NCBI RefSeq assembly: GCF_947179515.1
Contig: NC_067481.1
Location: 91,698,598 to 91,762,597, forward strand
From: Apodemus sylvaticus
Lineage: Eukaryota; Chordata; Mammalia; Rodentia; Muridae
Direction: 5' to 3'
Length of the DNA stretch: 64,000 nucleotides
Below the pieces are notes generated by a model, which made no database searches, was not told where the DNA came from, and worked only from the letters and a program-made list of their open reading frames with translations. The translations under genes and the position numbers were made by a program. Below are positions 1 to 11,336 of the stretch, piece by piece. The first letter of the stretch is position 1. Each line of letters begins with the position of its first letter.

Positions 1-794
1 AGCCCAAATCCTTTTTAAAAAATCAAGCTGAATTTCCCCTACCTTTGGAAAACCTTTAGCACCCCCAACTCAATAGACCAAGTTAGCAACTCACCCATGA
101 TGCACCCGGCTCCCAGCACCTGGACAGACGTCTAGGTGAGGCCCAGCACACTGCACTGGAACCCCACCACACCATACTTCTCTCTTATGTCACAATCACT
201 GCAGTCTGCCAAGGGCCCAGCTTGGTGTTTTGCATTCAATAGACACTTATTCTTCCCAGGAGAGGGTCAGAAAATAGGTAGAGCCTACACTTGGAATCTC
301 AAAGGGCCCAGATTCAGGTCTCATCCCAGCCATTTGGTAGCTATGAGAGCCTGAGACGTTGGTCTGCAGTTCCAAGCTCTCCTTCCTTTCACACATTGCA
401 AAATTCTTATTAAACAGTACATGCTCAGGGCCACTGTTGGCTGACGGAGACAGAAACTGCATTGATGAGTGGCCCAGGATGCGGCAGGCAGCCAGTCAAT
501 GCTGGAAACAGGTTCCCTCAGAATCTGGCTCTTGATGAGACGATTTCAATCCCAGCTCACCATTTGCTGTCGCCCCATCTCTCAGCTCAATCTGTACAAA
601 ACAGGTTTGCCATGTTCTTACCTTCAGTTAGAAAGCAAAACAATGGGTTTTGTTATATTAAGAAATTTTCATACATGTGTGCACATCGCTTGTATTTATC
701 CAGTCCTTAGCCTCTCTCTCTCTCTCATGCCTCTCCCTCTCCTGCTGGGCCTCTTCCTCTCCACAGATAGTTCTCCTTCTCTTATGCAAGATTG
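1..794. other. Unique noncoding DNA with possible MIR/L2 relics
   Basis: No convincing exon is seen. Around 206-253 the text resembles the 3' end of L2 (plus strand), with a 'caatagacacttatt' ending like the L2 'gcactcaataaatatt' terminus. Around 311-420 there is a weak MIR-like stretch. Short open frames here overlap one another on both strands and look like chance. Confidence 0.5.
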
Positions 795-801
795 ATTTAT
801 T

Positions 802-849
<48 letters not shown>

Positions 850-862
850 TGGATGAATAGAT

Positions 863-933
<71 letters not shown>

Positions 934-1042
934 GGATAGATATATAGATGGATGGATGGATGGATGGATGGATGGATGGATGGATGGATGGATAGGTGGA
1001 TGGATAGATGGACAGATGGACAGACAGACGGGTGGGTGGACG

Positions 1043-1098
<56 letters not shown>

Positions 1099-1145
1099 TG
1101 ATAGGTAGGTAAGTAGATAGATAGATAGATAGATAGATACATACA

Positions 1146-1176
<31 letters not shown>

Positions 1177-1224
1177 GATAGATAGGTAGATAGATGATAG
1201 GTGAATGTCCAGATAGATAGATAT
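795..1224 (+). repeat. Compound tetranucleotide array (GATA/GGAT/ACAT)
   Basis: Long runs of GATA, then GGAT (about 946-1010), GATA again, then ACAT (about 1138-1175), with minor variants. The array stays open in several minus-strand frames and encodes YLSI/HPSI-type low-complexity peptides, which are not genes. The block order suggests successive expansion of mutated units. Confidence 0.98.
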
Positions 1225-1291
1225 CGTTAACTTCCAGATGAGTAAACATTCCACAGTCCACAGTTGCCTTCCCTATTCCCACTACCTTCTC

Positions 1292-1295
<4 letters not shown>

Positions 1296-1359
<64 letters not shown>

Positions 1360-1371
1360 TTCTCTCTCTTT
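1296..1371 (+). repeat. (TC)n microsatellite
   Basis: About 38 TC dinucleotides with two TTT interruptions near the right end. It is a pure pyrimidine tract on the plus strand. Confidence 0.98.
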
Positions 1372-1683
1372 TGCACATAGTCCACTGATCTACTTTCATG
1401 TCCTATGCATACATTTGTCTTACTGTTTTGAAGATAATAGAGATGTATGGAAGTTGTGAGAATAGACTTTAATTACCCTCACCACACACAACGTGCAGAC
1501 TGTGGATCATGTACATTAACCAAGCTGGTTTGGCATGCATACATTTAAGTGGTGTGATGGCTGCTATAATATATGCACTCATTATCTGCCAATCAAAGAT
1601 CATTCTAAAAGGTTACAAGGATTTTAAAGAGCACAGTGCTGATCAATTCCAGACACGCTGTAGGTGCTGTGTAAAAGCACTGC

Positions 1684-1823
1684 AGACGGGCCTGTCCACG
1701 TGCCTAGGCTGACTCCGGCCGCACTGTCTTCCAAACACACCAGCTTTCGATCCTGGGCTAATGGGGCGCATGGCGGCGACGGCTGGAAGTCGCAGCCGTG
1801 TGGAGGAGAATATGGCTTCATGA
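1684..1823 (+). other. Small CpG-rich patch with a 17-codon frame
   Basis: CpGs cluster here, unlike the surroundings. At 1770 an ATG opens a short frame (MAATAGSRSRVEENMAS, stop at 1821-1823) in GC-rich DNA that looks like a first-exon start. No downstream coding sequence or clear splice donor was seen. It could be a promoter relic, a retrocopy fragment or chance. Confidence 0.25.
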
Positions 1824-3762
1824 AAATAACATTTGGAAGTAATTATGGGTGCAGTGGATCAGAACCATGGTCAGCTGCCAGGCCTCCCAGGAGACAGTAG
1901 CGGGGGAGGGGGGAGGCCAAGGGGGACTTTGTCTGGAAGCCAGCCTGAAATAGCCTCAAAATGCTGTTCCCACAGTCAGGACCGACACTCTTGGGGCCTG
2001 TCTTCAGACAGGGCACTTTGTCTGCGCTGGGCTTCTAGAGGTTTCACTGCTGGTAGGACGCTGCTCATATTAAAACGGCAAATGAGAAGGAAGGAGAAGG
2101 AATGAAATCTGAGGGCAGATGGGGGCAGAAAATATAAATACTTGAGGAGAAAGCAGAGTAAGGACCATCTGCTCCCCCTTTCCCTGTTCTCTTAGACAGA
2201 GATGGGGGACCTGCACAAGAATCTCCCTGACTGTAGGACAAGGCTGCTGGGATGTGAGGGAAGGAAAGGAGGTGTCAGGGAGGCCTGAGGTCACAGGCAG
2301 AGGAGTGCCCCATCTGGAGTCTGACCTGGGATTTGTCCCTGGCAGAGGGCAATGGAGTTGGCAGCAGAGGATGGCAGCTGCCACCAAGCCTCGGGTGGTA
2401 CCTAGAGGACTGAGCTGAGTCCCAAACAGGGGAATCACCAGGTCCACCTGACCTCTTACAGGAGGCAGGATACAGGAGGCTGCCTGTGTACTCATCACAG
2501 CGGCTGCCTGTGCGTGTACCACAAAGAGCCCCGGACCCCAGGAGCCCCATTATCACCACATGCAGATGCTCTCCTGGTGCCTTTGGTTTATACGGCCATG
2601 TGAGCAGAAGACCTGGCATCAGGAAAAGGACCAAGTGCCTAGGCACTGATCCAGGCTCACAGCAGCCGTCCGCCCCCCAACAATGCCCCTCGGCAGCAAG
2701 AGGACTTTCAGACTAGCATGCCTGTCCTCAGGCCATGGAGGGAGGACAGGCAAACCCCAGGGTTCGGGCAGGATCATGATGAATGCTGGATACTGATGGA
2801 CCCGGGCTGGGTTCCTGGAGGTAGCTGACACCCACTAAGCAGGGAGGTCTGTTTCTGGGAGGGGTCTTTTAAGTTGAGCATCCACCCATCTGCTCTCTGG
2901 GCTCTGATGTTTGGAATGAGAGATAGGACTCTTTCAAAGGGCCACAGCAGCGATGCGGGCTTCTCTTATTCCCATCTGGTGACTCCCACACATTGCTAAG
3001 AGAAAGCCTGCCAACCAAGGCCATGTTGTCTCTAAACCCAGGGTGGCATCATTCCTGGAGTGCCCAGTGACTACAGCCACACATGCACTGCTCCCCGGTG
3101 AGAGGCCATACCACAGAGTCCTTGTTGTCCTTACCACCCTGCAGCCAACAAATGGGTCCTACCATGACCCGGACCAGAGGAAAAGCCAACCGACCAAGGG
3201 AAAGGACTCTCTAGGCGTGGAGCTGGATGCTGGTTCTAGAGTGTGGGTTCTAGTTTTCCTTATCCCCAAACCAGTGACCCTAAATTCTACACTAAGTCCT
3301 AGGACCAATGAGCCCATGATCTGCAGTCCCGTAGTGAGCCAGTCAGATGGCATCCGAGTGTGGCATATCCAGTACTCCATAGTCAACTGTTTTCACCGCC
3401 ACGGGTCAGCTCCAGACTGAAGCTAGTAGAAGAGGGGATGATGCTAAAGAAGTCTGATTCTTCCTATGCCAGATCTGCTCTAGGACACTCTTCTATTGAG
3501 TCACGTGCAGATGGGGCTCTTTGATAGGGACCAAATCCCCTCTTGTTGCTTGGCAACATGGCTTACAAGTCATAGCAGGGAAGTAATTTACAGGGATTCA
3601 AAGCATCACTGGAGGTTCTGCTGAGCAGCATTGGTGCAAAAAGAAGCCCCCACGGGCCACATCGCACCTCTGGTGGCGAGGGGTGCTGAAGGAACAGCTC
3701 CCACTTGCTGTGCCTGGGAGTTGGAGGTGGGGCTTGAGTTCGGGCTCAGTGGTGGTGTCCTG

Positions 3763-3846
3763 TCATTTATTAACTCGGGTCACATGGAGACTCGACTATG
3801 GAACAAGCCCTGTGATAGGAGCCAGAGACACAATGATACGTCAAAC
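3763..3846 (-). mobile_element. L2/MIR-type relic
   Basis: The phrase 'caagccctgtgatagga' followed by 'agacacaatgat' matches the reverse complement of the L2 3' end (pattern: accumulated 'ctactatgtgccaagccctg...gagatacaatgatg'). Diverged and short. Confidence 0.5.
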
Positions 3847-4244
3847 AGGTGGCAACTCAGGGCACACCGACCTCACATGGACAGGTACCGCATAGGGTCC
3901 TAACAGGACAGGATGTTCCCCGGGGCTGAGTTGACATCAGGGGAGAGATGTGCCTGAGGCCCGTTGAGGGCAGAGGTCAAGTAGGTGATGATTAGCCAGA
4001 CAGAAGGGAAAGGCAGGTATCAGGAGAGGAGCAACTAGGGAAAACTTGTTGGGAACACCACTGTGCTTTTGGAGGGGACGTCGGCAGAGATGGGAACAAG
4101 AAGTCAGTTGGAAAACTATTAAAGAGACCTATTAAAGGAAGAGATGATGGGGCTGGAAGAGAGATTGGGAGACAAGGTCACATTCATCAGGGCTCAGTGA
4201 TGTGTCAGAATGAGGGCAGGTAAGGGTGCAGGTGTCTGCTGTGA

Positions 4245-4259
4245 CCAACAGGGGGCACC
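4245..4259 (+). promoter_or_regulatory. CTCF-like motif
   Basis: CCAACAGGGGGCACC, preceded by TGA. It fits the vertebrate CTCF core CCASYAGRKGGCRSY with one mismatch. It lies in unique DNA and is oriented to the right, the only good left-half motif facing the minus-strand motifs at 20.8 and 28.8 kb. Occupancy is unknown. Confidence 0.6.
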
Positions 4260-4773
4260 ATCTGCTCAGATAGGGACGTAGGAAGGGCAAGTCCAAGTCT
4301 CGAAGGACTTCCTGCCAGTGATAGAAGCCCACCTCTACAGAGTTTGTGGGGTGGATTCATTCGTGGCATTTAGTGAAAATGGACTTGGGCTCACCTTAGC
4401 CTGAGCTAATGACAAAGCCCATAATGTACTATCGCACGGGCCAGAGTATAATGTTCACGGAGGGGATCAGGAAAGCGAGGGCACCGGATGCAGGGAAGCC
4501 AAGCAGACAATGAAGACCCATGCCCAGAGCCGTTTGAGCTGCATTGTGCCCATCTTACTTACACTTGTAAGGAGAAGACGGAGAACAGTTGTGAATGGCA
4601 AGGCTTTGCGTGATGGTGATCTATTGGTGCCATTTTGTCTGCCAAAAACCCAACAAATAAGGATCATCAGCCTCCTGGTACCTCAGGGATGCTGAAGCTA
4701 TTCTGGGAGGCTTAGCACCCCCTTACCCCAACATGCAAACGTTCCCAGCTGCCCACCTGTGGGACTTGGCTCC

Positions 4774-4792
4774 ACAGCGCCACCTAGATAGA
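4774..4792 (-). promoter_or_regulatory. Weak CTCF-like half motif
   Basis: The minus strand reads CTAGGTGGCGCTG, matching the 3' half of the CTCF core well. The CCA half is degenerate (TAT). Probably low affinity or chance. Confidence 0.25.
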
Positions 4793-5639
4793 AGGAAGGG
4801 AATTGCACACAGCACTAGTTCGGCCCCTCTGGTCTCAGAGCCACCACTCTGAAGAAGTCCTTGGTAAGCAAGGAACACTTAAAGAAAAGAAACTGCTTCC
4901 TTGTCCTCCGGCAGCCTCGTTTTCCCTGCGCCGTACCCCTGGTCTTCAGCCCCACCCCCCCACCCCTTGCTCACCAGTTAGTTCTTCTCTGCCTTTTCTC
5001 CAGCCCTGGGTTCTGTTTAGTCAAACCCACATATCGTCAAATGACAGCTGGCACAGAAGGCTTCTTGAGTCTACCCTTCTCCAGGAGCATTCAGCCTCTG
5101 CCCCCCACCTCATCACATTTGCCAGTTGCAGCTTCTATGAGAGGCAGAGACACACTACACACTACACTCCCAGCACACCATGATGTCCTATTGTGATAAA
5201 ATACACAGGACCAAATGAGCTCATCTCATACTGCAGGTCCGTGATTTACAGCCGTGTGTCTTCTGCGTGTCTGACTGTGATGCGGGAAAGCGGAACCTCT
5301 CTGTCATCTCCTTGGGACATGCCTTAGAGCAGTATCTCTGCTGCTCCTCGGGTCTCAACACTTGAAGAGAAAGTAGGTTCTGTGCTGGAGGGTTTTGCAC
5401 CACTGTAGGCTAGTGTAAGGGTTCTCGGTAGGTTTAGGGAGGCTGGGCTAGGCAAGGACACTTGGGGAGTCGAGTGTATTGAATGTATTTTCAACCTGTG
5501 ATTTTTCCATCTGCAATGGTTTATTGAGCTGCCGTCTTACTATAAATCAAAGGACATGTGTGGTTTAAATGTCAGTTGCAGTGGCGTTAATGGCATCCAG
5601 TGTCCTCTAATCATTATCATGACCCACTTCCAGGACTTC

Positions 5640-6112
5640 ATCACCTTGAAAGAAAGCTCTGTCCCTAGGAAGCAGTCAGTCCCTTCCTTCCCCGCCTCTG
5701 CTGTCTGTCTTTATGAATTTACCTGCTCTTGAGAGTTCATGGAACCAAATGTCATGTTATTCCGGGCCCAGTTCTTTTCACTTATCATAATGTGTTCACA
5801 GTTGCCCCATTGTGTGGCACGTGAATGAATGAATGAATGAATGACACCCCAATGTCTGGACATGTATGTTTCCTATCCCTCAATTAATGGGCATTTGAAT
5901 TGCTTTTATCGTTTGTACCTAATTCTGCTATAAATACTTATAGTCGTGTTTTTGTTTAATATATCTGCGGTTCTTTTGGGTGAAAACCTAGAAATGGAAT
6001 TGCTGACCATATGGCAATCCTGTGTCTAACTTAATGAGGACCTGTTAGACTGTTTTCCACAATAGCTGGGCTGTCTTGGATTCCCAGCAGGAGAACAGAA
6101 GAGTCCCTCCAT
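5640..6112 (-). mobile_element. Old mammalian L1 (L1M) fragment
   Basis: In plus-strand order the text follows the reverse complement of the L1M ORF2 end/3' region. It has a 'ctgtctttatgaattt' segment, 'ttcttttcacttatcataatg', a 'tcaattaatgggcatttgaattg' stretch, 'ttcttttgggtgaaaacctagaaatggaattgctg' and finally 'ctgttttccacaatagctg'. It is heavily mutated, with no coding frame left. A short TGAA microsatellite grew inside it. Confidence 0.85.
5823..5843 (+). repeat. (TGAA)n microsatellite inside L1M
   Basis: About five TGAA units in the L1M relic. The L1M text continues on both sides. Confidence 0.95.
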
Positions 6113-7077
6113 AGCAAAAATGCTTGGGTTTTCATAGCCACTGTAGGTGATGTGACACACAGCTCTTTCTTGTTTGACATCCCCAGGTAGCGATCTCCTG
6201 ATAATCTGTAAAATAAAATGATTGACAGCTTTACTTGACCAATCAGTTTGGCTAGAGAACAGGAGAGTGGGAGGAGCCTATAGTTCCACATCCCAGAACT
6301 TAGCCGTTTCAATGTTCCCCTTGTTCTGGGGCTACAGGCTGGGCAGAGAGAGCAGACAGGGCTTTACAAGCCATGTGGCATGTCTCGTATACACACATGG
6401 CCTCACTTAGCCCTCATAACAGCACTTAAGGAAATTAATAGTTTCTCCTGCCAGCCAGCAGTGAGGCCACATTTGCTGCGGCAGCGCCAGCCTCCCTGGC
6501 TCATCTGCCCACCTCTTTGCGGCACTCAGCCATGAATGCTGTCGTGTCAGCTGTTTCTACTTCCTGCGACTCCCACTTCCCTCCACAGAAGCGTGACTGT
6601 CCAAGAAACTGCTCCTTCCCTCAACACAAGTACCTGGACTGGGCCAGGTGCCCACAGCAGCCATATGCTGCCACAGCCTGGGCTCAGATTCTCCCCTTCC
6701 CAGCTGCTCTTATGATCTCCCTCCACCCACCCACCAGAAACAGCCCGGGATCTTCCCGCCAAGGCTCCTGAAGGAACCACGTGGGCTCCGTAGCATATCC
6801 AATCCGACCAACCCCCCCCCCAAGAAACTCCAAGGATCCTCTGTGTTCCACATCTCCATTGGTCCCCATTGGCAAGGGGAGCTGGGCTCTGTGCAGGGTC
6901 CATTTATCAGTCATGCCTGCTCAGCTTACAATCAGCTGTGTGCCCCAGCTTTCTGAAGCTGGAATGGGAGTGTGTTCACAGTTTCCATGCCGTAGGTTAG
7001 CCAGAAGATACTCCTTTACTCAGTATAAGCTTGTTCACCTCAGCAACACATCTAATATGGTCATTTATGGATGACAA

Positions 7078-7125
7078 GTAGCCAACTAGGGATAGTCAGT
7101 AGCCGACTAGGGATGCTCAGTAGCC
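7078..7125 (+). repeat. 21-bp tandem duplication
   Basis: Two units starting GTAGCC at 7078 and 7099, with a third start at 7120. The units differ at three bases, so the duplication is not very recent. Confidence 0.9.
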
Positions 7126-7225
7126 CAACCTGTCTTGGCATGGATTTCCATCCTACATCAGTGAGGAACAGTGTCTAGAGATGAGGCTGGATTTATTTGA
7201 ATCTAACATTCATTTTCATTTTACT

Positions 7226-7249
7226 CAAGGTAAAGTCTTCTTTACCTTG
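7226..7249. repeat. Perfect 10-bp inverted repeat (hairpin)
   Basis: CAAGGTAAAG (7226-7235), a TCTT loop, then CTTTACCTTG (7240-7249). The 10-bp stem is perfect. The partial repeat 'ggtaaag' follows at once. It is too short for a microRNA precursor, and no run of T follows. Confidence 0.9.
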
Positions 7250-8249
7250 GTAAAGCCAGCCTCTGACTGGCTCCAAGCCAAAGGAGTGCTTTTGTTTGCC
7301 AAGTAGACTGTTTAACTTACGATGACCACATAGGAACTGACCAAGGACCTATATAGTTGGAAAGAGGACATGAGGAGGGAAAATGGGGGTCTCCAGAGAA
7401 GGCTTCTAGCTATGCGCCATCAGCAAGGGCATCCACCCTCCCCTCCCCAAGGAGCTGTGTCTCCGCTTGCCCAGGCTCTTAGAAAGGAGGGTGCTCGTGT
7501 CTGCATTCACCTCTTCTGATGCCTAGAACCAGTTACCACTGAGCCGACGTGTTTAAGACAACAGTTCACCCAGCTGTCCCCACAGCTGCAAGTCCTCATG
7601 GGTGTCACTGGACTGAAGTCTCAGCAGCTGCAGATTTTCAGTTCGTCTCGAGGCCACCAGCTGCTGGGGACTTGCGTCCTGGCTTCTTCCAGTGTCTGAT
7701 GTCTGCCAGCATCCCTTGACTTGTGGCCAGGCCACAGTGATGGTCCCTGTTCCTATGGTCATGGGGACTTCTCTCTGTCTCCATCTCCCTCTGACCAGGA
7801 CCCTTCTTCTCACCTGTACAGATCATCCAAACAATCTAAAATAAGCTCTCATCTTAATCCCATCTGCAAAGTCCTCACTACTTAATGTTGTTAGGCAGCT
7901 CTGCTAAAGGACCTGGAACTTTTCGGGCCATGGTTTAGCCCATTTTAGGGGAGATTTAATGAAGAGAGGAGAAGTGGGCATAGAGACCAGGCTATCCAGA
8001 GGGCTGTCTCAGGCTCAGGCCACACTCAGTATCATACCAGTACAGCAAAGAGCAAAGCTAGGACAGCCCTGGCCTCTTGGTGCAGGCTAGAGCTCCCTCC
8101 ACAATAACACACACTCCAGCCTGCTTTCTTGACCTACTGGGGTAGTGGCCTACGTTGTAAAGTAACTTGTCTAGCTCTTTCACCTGGATACTTCTGGGGA
8201 CTTTTACCCCAAGGCTTGTGGCGTGATGAGTAAAATGTTTTAGTCTAAT

Positions 8250-8620
8250 GTGTGTTGCTATGACAGAGTATCTGATATGGAGTGATGTATTAAGGAGGTA
8301 GGGCTCCTGGTCCAGTAACATATCTGTATATAAATATTACACAAGGAAGCATTACCAAGTGGCAGGGGACCCTGGCTGCTGCCACATGGTAGATGACAAC
8401 ACATGGGGGCATATGTACCAGAGATCACATGATAGAAGAAGCAAGAGAAACCAAGAAAGCCAAGCATCTTGGGGGAATGAACTAGGTCTCTATGGTGTCT
8501 TATGATCTCCCTCCACTGGTCCAGTGTTGGGAAGCCTAACCCAGACTGAGGAGGTGGAATTAATCTCTTCTGCAGGTACCGCCCACTAGGCCTACCTCTT
8601 CACACTGTCCCACTGAGAAG
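8250..8620 (-). mobile_element. Old MaLR-type LTR relic
   Basis: The text opens with 'tgtgttgctatgacagagtatctga'-like sequence, the reverse complement of the end of MLT/MST-class MaLR LTRs. It later contains 'catggtagatgacaacacatggg' and a pyrimidine-rich tail near 'cccactaggcctacctcttcacactg'. Strongly diverged; family assignment is tentative. Confidence 0.45.
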
Positions 8621-8815
8621 GGCCAGCATGAGTCTTCTGGGGTGGGGGTGGGGGGGACAAACTAAATCTGACCCACAGTAAGATGTAAGGAGGAAGATTG
8701 ATAGGAGCTAGGAAGAAGTAAGTGTCATGGGTCCCTCTGAAGGGACACGTCACCTCCAGACTGAAGATCTGCTAGGTGTCACTGAGTAATGCTGTAAACA
8801 GGGTCATGAAGTCCA

Positions 8816-8931
8816 TTAGCATAGTTGTGTGACCTCAGAAACATACTGTGCTTTTCTGAGCCTCAGTTTACCCATCCATAAGATGGAAAGAACTGTTCCC
8901 CTGCTTCACTGACAATGAGATGGGATCAGAA
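8816..8931 (+). mobile_element. MIR SINE
   Basis: The MIR core is clear: 'catagttgtgtgacctcag' followed by 'tctgagcctcagtttaccc' and 'cataagatgg'. These correspond to 'agctgtgtgaccttgggcaag...tctgagcctcagtttcctcatctgtaaaatgg'. Confidence 0.88.
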
Positions 8932-11227
8932 TACAGAAGAAATTGGTACGGGGGAAATGTTTGCTCTGAGAAATGGTGGCTTCAGTCATGCTGTTCATGC
9001 CTGCACCTGACCTAAACTTGCCCCGCTGAAGGTAGCTAATATACTCAAGATATGTGTCATCCTGGGTAGAGGCAGGGAAATTGCTCTGTCTGCCTGAATT
9101 TCATATTTAACGTCCCTATCCATATGGAAGATGACCGTCTCCACCTGTGCAGTGGAAGTGTAATGGGGTGTCCTGATGCTCCCCACAATGCCACACTCTG
9201 GGCAGGAGAAAGGTTGTTCACCGTAGTGTATGCTGTTCGCACATCACCTGTGGAATCTGATACAGCACGATCACAGAGAGAGCTGTCTTCCCCACCGTGG
9301 CTTCTCAGCACAGACGGTGAGAAAGGGCGTTCTCTCCTCCAATCGCGTGGTGAATCAACAAGCAGCAGAAACAGTGAGACTGTCTGTTTACTCTCCGCCT
9401 AGTAATGGCTCAAACTTGCTCACATGACTTGAGCGGCCTGTCGCAGACACAGGGCAGGCATGTCACTGAACGGCTATCTAAACAAACCTCAGAGGGCTGC
9501 AGAGCAGACATTGGCCCTTCGGGTTGGCCTTAGTCCTCACCTATGCAGAGTGGTTAGATTGGTACCCTGTGTCATCGTCATCAGAATTAAGGCACTCAGC
9601 TACTTCCTGGACTTCAAGTCCTTCCTGTGCAGTCTCACGGATGTGGGGATGACGTGTTTGCTTTTAAGTCATAGCTTCTTTGTATTTAAATGAGAAAATT
9701 CTGACAGCCAAAAGAAATCATGCTGTGAGCTCTCACTGCAGTGGCCTCTTATGTGCAACTTCATAGCAGCCCTGGCCAAGGAGCACACAGATCTGCAAGG
9801 CAAATCTCTGCAGCAGTGCTCCTCTAGGTTGTGCTCCCCAGTAGCTCCTCAGGAGATTCACAGTGCTCCACTAAAGAATCCGGGTGTGTGACACCTGTGC
9901 TTAATAAACCCCGCAGGTGACCCTGGCTCCTTACCCTTCGTTTGGGTAAAACAAACAAACGACAAAACCCAGCCATTTCCTGGGATCCCTGTCTGAGACA
10001 GAACCCTGCTGCTGTGTACGGCAGTTGTCATTTGGGCCACGCACCTAATGTTAACATGCTCATGAATTCCAGATGCTGCTTCTGGAGTTTGTCCTCAGCA
10101 TAGACCTGCATGACCCATCGAGGCACCATTTACTGAAAGTCGCTCCGGGGAGGCCAGACAGCATCCTCCAAGCATACAGTGTGCGTGGCCCAAATAGCAA
10201 TGAGGCTGCAGAGTATTCTTACATAGCCACTGGGAGCCAAGCTTTGCAGAGCCCATCAGACATTAATCAGTGGCCTGTGGTTATAAGCTGGGTATTGATG
10301 GCTGCAGACAAATACCAAGCCCCGTCCATCTTTCCTGAGGGATTATACCCAAGGGATAAATTCCAAGCTCATGGGTAGGGTTCTTTACCAAACATCACTT
10401 CTCTTCTCCACAGTTTTGCCCATTGCTAGTGGTGCTTGTCTCCTGTGTCCACCCCCACTTCTCTGAAGCCATCCTGCCCCAAGAAATAAATGAGAGAGGC
10501 CCACGAAATAAGCCACAGAGTTGAATGTGCTTCCAGGTTTTCTGCCTTGGCAACTCCACGCAGTTTTACCAACCATGACATGAAGGTCTTTGAAGTACTT
10601 TTTACAATGGCAATGCTTCTGGGAGAGGAGTGACTCCCATACTTACTAGCAGAGATGGGGTGATAGAAGAGTCAGTGGGGGGAGGGGAGAGCCAGTTTTT
10701 GGAACAGTAACACCCAGACTTAGCGCATGGCAGTCCAGATTCCAAGATAGTTATGCCATCCAGGCTAACTCACTGCTGTTCATTCTGTGCCCAAGTCCTA
10801 GGGCACTAGTGAAACGTGAGGCTAATCTCCATAGGAAGCCCAGAGTGTGGAGACACTGGGCGGGTCAGAAAGTTTGGGTCCAGCTGCTCAGGGCGGGAAA
10901 GGTCAAAGGGTAGGAATCCTACGTGTAGCCCTTTCAAGAAGGTATTGTGATACATTCAATGTCAGTGACATCGAAGGCCTAGAGCTGGCAAACTCCCTTC
11001 TTTTCTGGAGTCTGTAGCCAAGACTGTCTCCTCTAAACCTGGCCCACATGATCCCTCTAGGTGTTACTCCTCCGTGACCAGCAGCCGTCTAAGAAAAAGC
11101 TGTGACTTTGAAGCTTGGCCTGGCTTCTCTACTCTATTGGCCAAAGTTAAGTCATGTGACCAAGAACAAATTCATTGAGGCTTGCAAGGAGCAAGAGGAA
11201 GCAATATGCCCCATTTCAGGGTTATTA
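8932..11227. other. Unique noncoding DNA
   Basis: No repeat family, exon or unusual composition recognised. The short open frames (60-100 codons) occur on both strands without shared domains. Confidence 0.55.
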
Positions 11228-11336
11228 GGAAGGGTGATTCATTGAACATGTATTTGTGGGGCACAAACCAGTTGCTGCCCAGCTGCTATGTGGCTGAGAA
11301 AGGCAGACCGATTGAGTCCCTTAGAGGGGTCAGTCC
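11228..11336 (-). mobile_element. L2 relic
   Basis: 'gattcattgaacatgtatttgtggggcac' and 'gctgctatgtggctgagaaaggcagaccga' correspond to the reverse complement of the L2 3' end ('attcaacaaatatttattgagcac...'). Confidence 0.6.

Larger units (their letters stand above)
1372..5639. other. Unique noncoding DNA
   Basis: Mostly unclassified single-copy sequence with no open frame that looks coding. The longest frames (for example 2070-2522 minus, about 150 codons) have no recognisable domain and are flanked by unrelated frames on both strands. A small CpG-rich patch (1684-1823), an L2 relic and one good CTCF-like motif lie inside and are listed separately. Confidence 0.6.
6113..8249. other. Unique noncoding DNA
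   Basis: No repeat family or exon recognised, apart from a 21-bp tandem duplication (7078-7125) and a small perfect hairpin (7226-7249). Confidence 0.55.

Noticed and set aside
797..1224. CRISPR-like regular repeats
   Set aside because: Tetranucleotide microsatellites without unique spacers in a vertebrate genome; the same applies to the 16-bp VNTR at 53.2 kb.
658..1399. Three long minus-strand frames (156-200 codons)
   Set aside because: They translate tetranucleotide and TC repeats into YLSI, HPSI and RERE-type peptides; absence of stops is a property of the repeat.
2070..2522. 150-codon minus-strand frame
   Set aside because: No domain, no splice signals, and comparable frames overlap on the other strand; looks like chance in GC-rich unique DNA.
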